Of a stretch of 64,000 bases of DNA, positions 9,301 to 23,300 are shown piece after piece; the first letter of the stretch is position 1; every line of letters begins with the position of its first letter. Both the position numbers and the translations under genes were made by a program. The stretch spans positions 1,488,001-1,552,000 of the forward strand of contig OZ059898.1 of NCBI GenBank assembly GCA_964057225.1, given 5' to 3'. Source of the DNA: Auanema rhodensis (taxonomy: Eukaryota; Nematoda; Chromadorea; Rhabditida; Rhabditidae). Below the pieces are notes generated by a model. The model searched no databases. It was not told the DNA's origin and worked only from the letters and a program-made list of their open reading frames with translations.

Positions 9301-12300
9301 TGCGGATTTTTAAGCTGCGTCGATCTGTGTTATCAGATTTGCGCTAGCTTGAAAATGCACCGAGATATCAACTGATATAAGTTCACACTTATATCCTCGA
9401 TTTTCACCCTGAAGAATTAATTTTTTCGTTGAATAACATTGTCCATCGTCTTTGCCTTGAAAAAAGGAATCTAAAAACATCTACTTTTTGCTAAATTATT
9501 TTGAAATTTTTTGAAAAAATTTTTGTCAAAATGTTTTTGGAAGCAATGTTGAGTGTACATGGAAACTCAACATACACTAATGCATCATTTTTCAAACGAT
9601 CATAACTAATTTTTGTATTAAGCGTTTCTCAATGTAGCATAGTGCATTCGATGCGGATTTTTAAGCTGCGTCGATCTGTGTTATCAGATTTGCGCTAGCT
9701 TAAAAATGCACCGAGATATCAACTGATATAAGTTCACACTTATATCCTCGATTTTCACCCTGAAGAATTAATTTTTTCGTTGAATAACATTGTCCATCGT
9801 CTTTGCCTGGAAAATAGGAATCTAAAAACATCTACTTTTTGCTAAATTATTTTGAAATTTTTCGAAAAAATTTTTGTCAAAATGTTTTTGGAAGCAATGT
9901 TGAGTGTACATGGAAACTCAACATACACTAATGCATCATTTTTCAAACGATCATAACTAATTTTTGTATTAAACGTTTCTCAATGTCGTATAGTGCATTC
10001 GATGCGGATTTTTAAGCTGCGTCGATCTGTGTTATCAGATTTGCGCTAGCTTAAAAATGCACCGAGATATCAACTGATATAAGTTCACACTTATATCCTC
10101 GATTTTCACCCTGAAGAATTAATTTTTTCGTTGAATAACATTGTCCATCGTCTTTGCCTTGAAAAAAGGAAACTAAAAACATCTACTTTTTGCCAAATTA
10201 TTTTGAAATTTTTCGAAAAAATTTTTGTCAAAATGTTTTTGGAAGCAATGTTGAGTGTACATGGAAACTCAACATACACTAATGCATCATTTTTCGAACG
10301 ATCATAACTAATTTTTGTATTAAGCGTTTCTCAATGTAGTATAGTGCATTCGATGCGGATTTTTAAGCTGCGTCGATCTGTGTTATCAGATTTGCGCTAG
10401 CTTAAAAATGCACCGAGATATCAACTGATATAAGTTCACACTTATATCCTCGATTTTCACCCTGAAGAATTAATTTTTTCGTTGAATAACATTGTCCATC
10501 GTCTTTGACTTGAAAAAAGGAAACTAAAAACATCTACTTTTTGCCAAATTATTTTGAAATTTTTCGAAAAAATTTTTGTCAAAATGTTTTTGGAAGCAAT
10601 GTTGAGTGTACATGGAAACTCAACATACACTAATGCATCATTTTTCGAACGATCATAACTAATTTTTGTATTAAGCGTTTCTCAATGTAGTATAGTGCAT
10701 TCGATGCGGATTTTTAAGCTGCGTCGATCTGTGTTATCAGATTTGCGCTAGCTTAAAAATGCACCGAGATATCAACTGATATAAGTTCACACTTATATCC
10801 TCGATTTTCACCCTGAAGAATTAATTTTTTCGTTGAATAACATTGTCCATCGTCTTTGCCTTGAAAAAAGGAATCTAAAAACATCTACTTTTTGCTAAAT
10901 TATTTTGAAATTTTTCGAAAAAATTTTTGTCAAAATGTTTTTGGAAGCAATGTTGAGTGTACATGGAAACTCAACATACACTAATGCATCATTTTTCAAA
11001 CAATCATAACTAATTTTTGTATTGAGCGTTTCTCAATGTAGTATAGTGCATTCGATGCGGATTTTTAAGCTGCGTCGATCTGTGTTATTAGATTTGCGCT
11101 AGCTTAAAAATGCACCGAGATATCAACTGATATAAGTTCACACTTATATCCTCGATTTTCACCCTGAAGAATTAATTTTTTCGTTGAATAACATTGTCCA
11201 TCGTCTTTGCCTTGAAAAAAGGAATCTAAAAACATCTACTTTTTGCTAAATTATTTTGAAATTTTTTGAAAAAATTTTTGTCAAAATGTTTTTGGAAGCA
11301 ATGTTGAGTGTACATGGAAACTCAACATACACTAATGCATCATTTTTCAAACGATCATAACTAATTTTTGTATTAAGCGTTTCTCAATGTAGCATAGTGC
11401 ATTCGATGCGGATTTTTAAGCTGCGTCGATCTGTGTTATCAGATTTGCGCTAGCTTAAAAATGCACCGAGATATCAACTGATATAAGTTCACACTTATAT
11501 CCTCGATTTTCACCCTGAAGAATTAATTTTTTCGTTGAATAACATTGTCCATCGTCTTTGACTTGAAAAAAGGAAACTAAAAACATCTACTTTTTGCCAA
11601 ATTATTTTGAAATTTTTCGAAAAAATTTTTGTCAAAATGTTTTTGGAAGCAATGTTGAGTGTACATGGAAACTCAACATACACTAATGCATCATTTTTCG
11701 AACGATCATAACTAATTTTTGTATTAAGCGTTTCTCAATGTAGTATAGTGCATTCGATGCGGATTTTTAAGCTGCGTCGATCTGTGTTATCAGATTTGCG
11801 CTAGCTTAAAAATGCACCGAGATATCAACTGATATAAGTTCACACTTATATCCTCGATTTTCACCCTGAAGAATTAATTTTTTCGTTGAATAACATTGTC
11901 CATCGTCTTTGCCTTGAAAAAAGGAAACTAAAAACATCTACTTTTTGCCAAATTATTTTGAAATTTTTCGAAAAAATTTTTGTCAAAATGTTTTTGGAAG
12001 CAATGTTGAGTGTACATGGAAACTCAACATACACTAATGCATCATTTTTCGAACGATCATAACTAATTTTTGTATTAAGCGTTTCTCAATGTAGTATAGT
12101 GCATTCGATGCGGATTTTTAAGCTGCGTCGATCTGTGTTATCAGATTTGCGCTAGCTTGAAAATGCACCGAGATATCAACTGATATAAGTTCACACTTAT
12201 ATCCTCGATTTTCACCCTGAAGAATTAATTTTTTCGTTGAATAACATTGTCCATCGTCTTTGCCTTGAAAAAAGGAATCTAAAAACATCTACTTTTTGCT

Positions 12301-12636
12301 AAATTATTTTGAAATTTTTTGAAAAAATTTTTGTCAAAATGTTTTTGGAAGCAATGTTGAGTGTATATGGAAACTCAACATACACTAATGCATCATTTTT
12401 CAAACGATCATAACTAATTTTTGTATTAAGCGTTTCTCAATGTAGCATAGTGCATTCGATGCGGATTTTTAAGCTGCGTCGATCTGTGTTATCAGATTTG
12501 CGCTAGCTTAAAAATGCACCGAGATATCAACTGATATAAGTTCACACTTATATCCTCGATTTTCACCCTGAAGAATTAATTTTTTCGTTGAATAACATTG
12601 TCCATCGTCTTTGCCTTGAAAATAGGAATCTAAAAA
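6319..12636 (+). repeat. Subdomain L2a: copies 19-36, nested 8- and 9-monomer duplications
   Basis: Types A, B, C and D appear together from here on. Copies 23-28 (7723-9828) match copies 31-36 (10531-12636) type for type at an offset of 8 monomers (2808 bp): B, C with 208T, D, B, B with 225G, D. Copies 19-21 (6319-7371) match 28-30 (9478-10530) at an offset of 9 monomers (3159 bp). They share the rare end 'cctggaaaatagg' found only in copies 19 and 28, followed by type A and then type B. Copy 27 has the private 94T. Two different offsets in one stretch imply successive overlapping exchanges. Confidence 0.8.
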
Positions 12637-15600
12637 CATCTACTTTTTGCTAAATTATTTTGAAATTTTTCGAAAAAATTTTTGTCAAAATGTTTTTGGA
12701 AGCAATGTTGAGTGTACATGGAAACTCAACATACACTAATGCATCATTTTTCAAACGATCATAACTAATTTTTGTATTAAACGTTTCTCAATGTCGTATA
12801 GTGCATTCGATGCGGATTTTTAAGCTGCGTCGATCTGTGTTATCAGATTTGCGCTAGCTTAAAAATGCACCGAGATATCAACTGATATAAGTTCACACTT
12901 ATATCCTCGATTTTCACCCTGAAGAATTAATTTTTTCGTTGAATAACATTGTCCATCGTCTTTGACTTGAAAAAAGGAAACTAAAAACATCTACTTTTTG
13001 CCAAATTATTTTGAAATTTTTCGAAAAAATTTTTGTCAAAATGTTTTTGGAAGCAATGTTGAGTGTACATGGAAACTCAACATACACTAATGCATCATTT
13101 TTCGAACGATCATAACTAATTTTTGTATTAAGCGTTTCTCAATGTAGTATAGTGCATTCGATGCGGATTTTTAAGCTGCGTCGATCTGTGTTATCAGATT
13201 TGCGCTAGCTTAAAAATGCACCGAGATATCAACTGATATAAGTTCACACTTATATCCTCGATTTTCACCCTGAAGAATTAATTTTTTCGTTGAATAACAT
13301 TGTCCATCGTCTTTGCCTTGAAAAAAGGAATCTAAAAACATCTACTTTTTGCTAAATTATTTTGAAATTTTTCGAAAAAATTTTTGTCAAAATGTTTTTG
13401 GAAGCAATGTTGAGTGTACATGGAAACTCAACATACACTAATGCATCATTTTTCAAACAATCATAACTAATTTTTGTATTGAGCGTTTCTCAATGTAGTA
13501 TAGTGCATTCGATGCGGATTTTTAAGCTGCGTCGATCTGTTTTATCAGATTTGCGCTAGCTTAAAAATGCACCGAGATATCAACTGATATAAGTTCACAC
13601 TTATATCCTCGATTTTCACCCTGAAGAATTAATTTTTTCGTTGAATAACATTGTCCATCGTCTTTGCCTTGAAAAAAGGAATCTAAAAACATCTACTTTT
13701 TGCTAAATTATTTTGAAATTTTTTGAAAAAATTTTTGTCAAAATGTTTTTGGAAGCAATGTTGAGTGTACATGGAAACTCAACATACACTAATGCATCAT
13801 TTTTCAAACGATCATAACTAATTTTTGTATTAAGCGTTTCTCAATGTAGCATAGTGCATTCGATGCGGATTTTTAAGCTGCGTCGATCTGTGTTATCAGA
13901 TTTGCGCTAGCTTAAAAATGCACCGAGATATCAACTGATATAAGTTCACACTTATATCCTCGATTTTCACCCTGAAGAATTAATTTTTTCGTTGAATAAC
14001 ATTGTCCATCGTCTTTGCCTTGAAAATAGGAATCTAAAAACATCTACTTTTTGCTAAATTATTTTGAAATTTTTCGAAAAAATTTTTGTCAAAATGTTTT
14101 TGGAAGCAATGTTGAGTGTACATGGAAACTCAACATACACTAATGCATCATTTTTCAAACGATCATAACTAATTTTTGTATTAAACGTTTCTCAATGTCG
14201 TATAGTGCATTCGATGCGGATTTTTAAGCTGCGTCGATCTGTGTTATCAGATTTGCGCTAGCTTAAAAATGCACCGAGATATCAACTGATATAAGTTCAC
14301 ACTTATATCCTCGATTTTCACCCTGAAGAATTAATTTTTTCGTTGAATAACATTGTCCATCGTCTTTGACTTGAAAAAAGGAAACTAAAAACATCTACTT
14401 TTTGCCAAATTATTTTGAAATTTTTCGAAAAAATTTTTGTCAAAATGTTTTTGGAAGCAATGTTGAGTGTACATGGAAACTCAACATACACTAATGCATC
14501 ATTTTTCGAACGATCATAACTAATTTTTGTATTAAGCGTTTCTCAATATAGTATAGTGCATTCGATGCGGATTTTTAAGCTGCGTCGATCTGTGTTATCA
14601 GATTTGCGCTAGCTTAAAAATGCACCGAGATATCAACTGATATAAGTTCACACTTATATCCTCGATTTTCACCCTGAAGAATTAATTTTTTCGTTGAATA
14701 ACATTGTCCATCGTCTTTGCCTTGAAAATAGGAATCTAAAAACATCTACTTTTTGCTAAATTATTTTGAAATTTTTTGAAAAAATTTTTGTCAAAATGTT
14801 TTTGGAAGCAATGTTGAGTGTACATGGAAACTCAACATACACTAATGCATCATTTTTCAAACGATCATAACTAATTTTTGTATTAAGCGTTTCTCAATAT
14901 AGTATAGTGCATTCGATGCGGATTTTTAAGCTGCGTCGATCTGTGTTATCAGATTTGCGCTAGCTTAAAAATGCACCGAGATATCAACTGATATAAGTTC
15001 ACACTTATATCCTCGATTTTCACCCTGAAGAATTAATTTTTTCGTTGAATAACATTGTCCATCGTCTTTGCCTTGAAAATAGGAATCTAAAAACATCTAC
15101 TTTTTGCTAAATTATTTTGAAATTTTTCGAAAAAATTTTTGTCAAAATGTTTTTGGAAGCAATGTTGAGTGTACATGGAAACTCAACATACACTAATGCA
15201 TCATTTTTCAAACGATCATAACTAATTTTTGTATTAAACGTTTCTCAATGTCGTATAGTGCATTCGATGCGGATTTTTAAGCTGCGTCGATCTGTGTTAT
15301 CAGATTTGCGCTAGCTTAAAAATGCACCGAGATATCAACTGATATAAGTTCACACTTATATCCTCGATTTTCACCCTGAAGAATTAATTTTTTCGTTGAA
15401 TAACATTGTCCATCGTCTTTGACTTGAAAAAAGGAAACTAAAAACATCTACTTTTTGCCAAATTATTTTGAAATTTTTCGAAAAAATTTTTGTCAAAATG
15501 TTTTTGGAAGCAATGTTGAGTGTACATGGAAACTCAACATACACTAATGCATCATTTTTCGAACGATCATAACTAATTTTTGTATTAAGCGTTTCTCAAT

Positions 15601-16507
15601 GTAGTATAGTGCATTCGATGCGGATTTTTAAGCTGCGTCGATCTGTGTTATCAGATTTGCGCTAGCTTAAAAATGCACCGAGATATCAACTGATATAAGT
15701 TCACACTTATATCCTCGATTTTCACCCTGAAGAATTAATTTTTTCGTTGAATAACATTGTCCATCGTCTTTGCCTTGAAAAAAGGAATCTAAAAACATCT
15801 ACTTTTTGCTAAATTATTTTGAAATTTTTCGAAAAAATTTTTGTCAAAATGTTTTTGGAAGCAATGTTGAGTGTACATGGAAACTCAACATACACTAATG
15901 CATCATTTTTCAAACAATCATAACTAATTTTTGTATTGAGCGTTTCTCAATGTAGTATAGTGCATTCGATGCGGATTTTTAAGCTGCGTCGATCTGTTTT
16001 ATCAGATTTGCGCTAGCTTGAAAATGCACCGAGATATCAACTGATATAAGTTCACACTTATATCCTCGATTTTCACCCTGAAGAATTAATTTTTTCGTTG
16101 AATAACATTGTCCATCGTCTTTGCCTTGAAAAAAGGAATCTAAAAACATCTACTTTTTGCTAAATTATTTTGAAATTTTTTGAAAAAAATTTTTTTTATT
16201 TTTGTCAAAATGTTTTTGGAAGCAATGTTGAGTGTATATGGAAACTCAACATACACTAATGCATCATTTTTCAAACGATCATAACTAATTTTTGTATTAA
16301 GCGTTTCTCAATGTAGCATAGTGCATTCGATGCGGATTTTTAAGCTGCGTCGATCTGTGTTATCAGATTTGCGCTAGCTTAAAAATGCACCGAGATATCA
16401 ACTGATATAAGTTCACACTTATATCCTCGATTTTCACCCTGAAGAATTAATTTTTTCGTTGAATAACATTGTCCATCGTCTTTGCCTTGAAAATAGGAAT
16501 CTAAAAA
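12637..16507 (+). repeat. 11-monomer higher-order repeat, first copy (3871 bp with 10-bp insertion)
   Basis: Copies 37-47 run A, B, C(203T), D, A, B(157A), D-like (35T with 157A), A, B, C(203T), D. The same order, including the two 157A monomers, recurs in copies 48-58 directly downstream. Within the block the four-monomer cycle A-B-C-D (1404 bp) occurs twice, separated by the A-B-D-like triplet. This copy differs from the next by 225G in copy 46, and by 81T and the 10-bp insertion in copy 47. Confidence 0.88.
16147..16507 (+). repeat. Length-variant monomer, copy 47 (361 bp)
   Basis: This type D copy has an expanded A/T tract at about 16182-16203: A7, T8, one A, then T5, where a normal type D copy has A6T5. 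The net gain is 10 bp, and it is the only insertion in the array. Its 11-mer counterpart, copy 58 (20018-20368), has normal length, so the insertion arose after the 11-mer duplicated or was lost from the other copy. Slippage in the homopolymers or a sequencing or assembly error are both possible. Confidence 0.85.
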
Positions 16508-19500
16508 CATCTACTTTTTGCTAAATTATTTTGAAATTTTTCGAAAAAATTTTTGTCAAAATGTTTTTGGAAGCAATGTTGAGTGTACATGGAAACTCAA
16601 CATACACTAATGCATCATTTTTCAAACGATCATAACTAATTTTTGTATTAAACGTTTCTCAATGTCGTATAGTGCATTCGATGCGGATTTTTAAGCTGCG
16701 TCGATCTGTGTTATCAGATTTGCGCTAGCTTAAAAATGCACCGAGATATCAACTGATATAAGTTCACACTTATATCCTCGATTTTCACCCTGAAGAATTA
16801 ATTTTTTCGTTGAATAACATTGTCCATCGTCTTTGACTTGAAAAAAGGAAACTAAAAACATCTACTTTTTGCCAAATTATTTTGAAATTTTTCGAAAAAA
16901 TTTTTGTCAAAATGTTTTTGGAAGCAATGTTGAGTGTACATGGAAACTCAACATACACTAATGCATCATTTTTCGAACGATCATAACTAATTTTTGTATT
17001 AAGCGTTTCTCAATGTAGTATAGTGCATTCGATGCGGATTTTTAAGCTGCGTCGATCTGTGTTATCAGATTTGCGCTAGCTTAAAAATGCACCGAGATAT
17101 CAACTGATATAAGTTCACACTTATATCCTCGATTTTCACCCTGAAGAATTAATTTTTTCGTTGAATAACATTGTCCATCGTCTTTGCCTTGAAAAAAGGA
17201 ATCTAAAAACATCTACTTTTTGCTAAATTATTTTGAAATTTTTCGAAAAAATTTTTGTCAAAATGTTTTTGGAAGCAATGTTGAGTGTACATGGAAACTC
17301 AACATACACTAATGCATCATTTTTCAAACAATCATAACTAATTTTTGTATTGAGCGTTTCTCAATGTAGTATAGTGCATTCGATGCGGATTTTTAAGCTG
17401 CGTCGATCTGTTTTATCAGATTTGCGCTAGCTTAAAAATGCACCGAGATATCAACTGATATAAGTTCACACTTATATCCTCGATTTTCACCCTGAAGAAT
17501 TAATTTTTTCGTTGAATAACATTGTCCATCGTCTTTGCCTTGAAAAAAGGAATCTAAAAACATCTACTTTTTGCTAAATTATTTTGAAATTTTTTGAAAA
17601 AATTTTTGTCAAAATGTTTTTGGAAGCAATGTTGAGTGTACATGGAAACTCAACATACACTAATGCATCATTTTTCAAACGATCATAACTAATTTTTGTA
17701 TTAAGCGTTTCTCAATGTAGCATAGTGCATTCGATGCGGATTTTTAAGCTGCGTCGATCTGTGTTATCAGATTTGCGCTAGCTTAAAAATGCACCGAGAT
17801 ATCAACTGATATAAGTTCACACTTATATCCTCGATTTTCACCCTGAAGAATTAATTTTTTCGTTGAATAACATTGTCCATCGTCTTTGCCTTGAAAATAG
17901 GAATCTAAAAACATCTACTTTTTGCTAAATTATTTTGAAATTTTTCGAAAAAATTTTTGTCAAAATGTTTTTGGAAGCAATGTTGAGTGTACATGGAAAC
18001 TCAACATACACTAATGCATCATTTTTCAAACGATCATAACTAATTTTTGTATTAAACGTTTCTCAATGTCGTATAGTGCATTCGATGCGGATTTTTAAGC
18101 TGCGTCGATCTGTGTTATCAGATTTGCGCTAGCTTAAAAATGCACCGAGATATCAACTGATATAAGTTCACACTTATATCCTCGATTTTCACCCTGAAGA
18201 ATTAATTTTTTCGTTGAATAACATTGTCCATCGTCTTTGACTTGAAAAAAGGAAACTAAAAACATCTACTTTTTGCCAAATTATTTTGAAATTTTTCGAA
18301 AAAATTTTTGTCAAAATGTTTTTGGAAGCAATGTTGAGTGTACATGGAAACTCAACATACACTAATGCATCATTTTTCGAACGATCATAACTAATTTTTG
18401 TATTAAGCGTTTCTCAATATAGTATAGTGCATTCGATGCGGATTTTTAAGCTGCGTCGATCTGTGTTATCAGATTTGCGCTAGCTTAAAAATGCACCGAG
18501 ATATCAACTGATATAAGTTCACACTTATATCCTCGATTTTCACCCTGAAGAATTAATTTTTTCGTTGAATAACATTGTCCATCGTCTTTGCCTTGAAAAT
18601 AGGAATCTAAAAACATCTACTTTTTGCTAAATTATTTTGAAATTTTTTGAAAAAATTTTTGTCAAAATGTTTTTGGAAGCAATGTTGAGTGTACATGGAA
18701 ACTCAACATACACTAATGCATCATTTTTCAAACGATCATAACTAATTTTTGTATTAAGCGTTTCTCAATATAGTATAGTGCATTCGATGCGGATTTTTAA
18801 GCTGCGTCGATCTGTGTTATCAGATTTGCGCTAGCTTAAAAATGCACCGAGATATCAACTGATATAAGTTCACACTTATATCCTCGATTTTCACCCTGAA
18901 GAATTAATTTTTTCGTTGAATAACATTGTCCATCGTCTTTGCCTTGAAAATAGGAATCTAAAAACATCTACTTTTTGCTAAATTATTTTGAAATTTTTCG
19001 AAAAAATTTTTGTCAAAATGTTTTTGGAAGCAATGTTGAGTGTACATGGAAACTCAACATACACTAATGCATCATTTTTCAAACGATCATAACTAATTTT
19101 TGTATTAAACGTTTCTCAATGTCGTATAGTGCATTCGATGCGGATTTTTAAGCTGCGTCGATCTGTGTTATCAGATTTGCGCTAGCTTAAAAATGCACCG
19201 AGATATCAACTGATATAAGTTCACACTTATATCCTCGATTTTCACCCTGAAGAATTAATTTTTTCGTTGAATAACATTGTCCATCGTCTTTGACTTGAAA
19301 AAAGGAAACTAAAAACATCTACTTTTTGCCAAATTATTTTGAAATTTTTCGAAAAAATTTTTGTCAAAATGTTTTTGGAAGCAATGTTGAGTGTACATGG
19401 AAACTCAACATACACTAATGCATCATTTTTCGAACGATCATAACTAATTTTTGTATTAAGCGTTTCTCAATGTAGTATAGTGCATTCGATGCGGATTTTT

Positions 19501-20368
19501 AAGCTGCGTCGATCTGTGTTATCAGATTTGCGCTAGCTTAAAAATGCACCGAGATATCAACTGATATAAGTTCACACTTATATCCTCGATTTTCACCCTG
19601 AAGAATTAATTTTTTCGTTGAATAACATTGTCCATCGTCTTTGCCTTGAAAAAAGGAATCTAAAAACATCTACTTTTTGCTAAATTATTTTGAAATTTTT
19701 CGAAAAAATTTTTGTCAAAATGTTTTTGGAAGCAATGTTGAGTGTACATGGAAACTCAACATACACTAATGCATCATTTTTCAAACAATCATAACTAATT
19801 TTTGTATTGAGCGTTTCTCAATGTAGTATAGTGCATTCGATGCGGATTTTTAAGCTGCGTCGATCTGTTTTATCAGATTTGCGCTAGCTTAAAAATGCAC
19901 CGAGATATCAACTGATATAAGTTCACACTTATATCCTCGATTTTCACCCTGAAGAATTAATTTTTTCGTTGAATAACATTGTCCATCGTCTTTGCCTTGA
20001 AAAAAGGAATCTAAAAACATCTACTTTTTGCTAAATTATTTTGAAATTTTTTGAAAAAATTTTTGTCAAAATGTTTTTGGAAGCAATGTTGAGTGTACAT
20101 GGAAACTCAACATACACTAATGCATCATTTTTCAAACGATCATAACTAATTTTTGTATTAAGCGTTTCTCAATGTAGCATAGTGCATTCGATGCGGATTT
20201 TTAAGCTGCGTCGATCTGTGTTATCAGATTTGCGCTAGCTTAAAAATGCACCGAGATATCAACTGATATAAGTTCACACTTATATCCTCGATTTTCACCC
20301 TGAAGAATTAATTTTTTCGTTGAATAACATTGTCCATCGTCTTTGCCTTGAAAATAGGAATCTAAAAA
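16508..20368 (+). repeat. 11-monomer higher-order repeat, second copy (3861 bp)
   Basis: Copies 48-58 repeat the type order of copies 37-47 exactly: A, B, C(203T), D, A, B(157A), D-like(157A), A, B, C(203T), D. All eleven monomers here are 351 bp. The unit is a clear higher-order repeat in the sense used for primate alpha satellite, where whole multimers are amplified together. Confidence 0.88.
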
Positions 20369-23300
20369 CATCTACTTTTTGCTAAATTATTTTGAAATTT
20401 TTCGAAAAAATTTTTGTCAAAATGTTTTTGGAAGCAATGTTGAGTGTACATGGAAACTCAACATACACTAATGCATCATTTTTCAAACGATCATAACTAA
20501 TTTTTGTATTAAGCGTTTCTCAATGTAGTATAGTGCATTCGATGCGGATTTTTAAGCTGCGTCGATCTGTGTTATCAGATTTGCGCTAGCTTAAAAATGC
20601 ACCGAGATATCAACTGATATAAGTTCACACTTATATCCTCGATTTTCACCCTGAAGAATTAATTTTTTCGTTGAATAACATTGTCCATCGTCTTTGCCTT
20701 GAAAAAAGGAATCTAAAAACATCTACTTTTTGCTAAATTATTTTGAAATTTTTCGAAAAAATTTTTGTCAAAATGTTTTTGGAAGCAATGTTGAGTGTAC
20801 ATGGAAACTCAACATACACTAATGCATCATTTTTCAAACAATCATAACTAATTTTTGTATTGAGCGTTTCTCAATGTAGTATAGTGCATTCGATGCGGAT
20901 TTTGAAGCTGCGTCGATCTGTGTTATCAGATTTGCGCTAGCTTAAAAATGCACCGAGATATCAACTGATATAAGTTCACACTTATATCCTCGATTTTCAC
21001 CCTGAAGAATTAATTTTTTCGTTGAATAACATTGTCCATCGTCTTTGCCTTGAAAATAGGAATCTAAAAACATCTACTTTTTGCTAAATTATTTTGAAAT
21101 TTTTCGAAAAAATTTTTGTCAAAATGTTTTTGGAAGCAATGTTGAGTGTACATGGAAACTCAACATACACTAATGCATCATTTTTCAAACGATCATAACT
21201 AATTTTTGTATTAAACGTTTCTCAATGTCGTATAGTGCATTCGATGCGGATTTTTAAGCTGCGTCGATCTGTGTTATCAGATTTGCGCTAGCTTAAAAAT
21301 GCACCGAGATATCAACTGATATAAGTTCACACTTATATCCTCGATTTTCACCCTGAAGAATTAATTTTTTCGTTGAATAACATTGTCCATCGTCTTTGAC
21401 TTGAAAAAAGGAAACTAAAAACATCTACTTTTTGCCAAATTATTTTGAAATTTTTCGAAAAAATTTTTGTCAAAATGTTTTTGGAAGCAATGTTGAGTGT
21501 ACATGGAAACTCAACATACACTAATGCATCATTTTTCGAACGATCATAACTAATTTTTGTATTAAGCGTTTCTCAATGTAGTATAGTGCATTCGATGCGG
21601 ATTTTTAAGCTGCGTCGATCTGTGTTATCAGATTTGCGCTAGCTTAAAAATGCACCGAGATATCAACTGATATAAGTTCACACTTATATCCTCGATTTTC
21701 ACCCTGAAGAATTAATTTTTTCGTTGAATAACATTGTCCATCGTCTTTGCCTTGAAAAAAGGAATCTAAAAACATCTACTTTTTGCTAAATTATTTTGAA
21801 ATTTTTCGAAAAAATTTTTGTCAAAATGTTTTTGGAAGCAATGTTGAGTGTACATGGAAACTCAACATACACTAATGCATCATTTTTCAAACAATCATAA
21901 CTAATTTTTGTATTGAGCGTTTCTCAATGTAGTATAGTGCATTCGATGCGGATTTTTAAGCTGCGTCGATCTGTTTTATCAGATTTGCGCTAGCTTAAAA
22001 ATGCACCGAGATATCAACTGATATAAGTTCACACTTATATCCTCGATTTTCACCCTGAAGAATTAATTTTTTCGTTGAATAACATTGTCCATCGTCTTTG
22101 CCTTGAAAAAAGGAATCTAAAAACATCTACTTTTTGCTAAATTATTTTGAAATTTTTTGAAAAAATTTTTGTCAAAATGTTTTTGGAAGCAATGTTGAGT
22201 GTACATGGAAACTCAACATACACTAATGCATCATTTTTCAAACGATCATAACTAATTTTTGTATTAAGCGTTTCTCAATGTAGCATAGTGCATTCGATGC
22301 GGATTTTTAAGCTGCGTCGATCTGTGTTATCAGATTTGCGCTAGCTTAAAAATGCACCGAGATATCAACTGATATAAGTTCACACTTATATCCTCGATTT
22401 TCACCCTGAAGAATTAATTTTTTCGTTGAATAACATTGTCCATCGTCTTTGCCTTGAAAATAGGAATCTAAAAACATCTACTTTTTGCTAAATTATTTTG
22501 AAATTTTTCGAAAAAATTTTTGTCAAAATGTTTTTGGAAGCAATGTTGAGTGTACATGGAAACTCAACATACACTAATGCATCATTTTTCAAACGATCAT
22601 AACTAATTTTTGTATTAAGCGTTTCTCAATGTAGTATAGTGCATTCGATGCGGATTTTTAAGCTGCGTCGATCTGTGTTATCAGATTTGCGCTAGCTTAA
22701 AAATGCACCGAGATATCAACTGATATAAGTTCACACTTATATCCTCGATTTTCACCCTGAAGAATTAATTTTTTCGTTGAATAACATTGTCCATCGTCTT
22801 TGCCTTGAAAAAAGGAATCTAAAAACATCTACTTTTTGCTAAATTATTTTGAAATTTTTCGAAAAAATTTTTGTCAAAATGTTTTTGGAAGCAATGTTGA
22901 GTGTACATGGAAACTCAACATACACTAATGCATCATTTTTCAAACAATCATAACTAATTTTTGTATTGAGCGTTTCTCAATGTAGTATAGTGCATTCGAT
23001 GCGGATTTTGAAGCTGCGTCGATCTGTGTTATCAGATTTGCGCTAGCTTAAAAATGCACCGAGATATCAACTGATATAAGTTCACACTTATATCCTCGAT
23101 TTTCACCCTGAAGAATTAATTTTTTCGTTGAATAACATTGTCCATCGTCTTTGACTTGAAAAAAGGAAACTAAAAACATCTACTTTTTGCCAAATTATTT
23201 TGAAATTTTTCGAAAAAATTTTTGTCAAAATGTTTTTGGAAGCAATGTTGAGTGTACATGGAAACTCAACATACACTAATGCATCATTTTTCGAACGATC

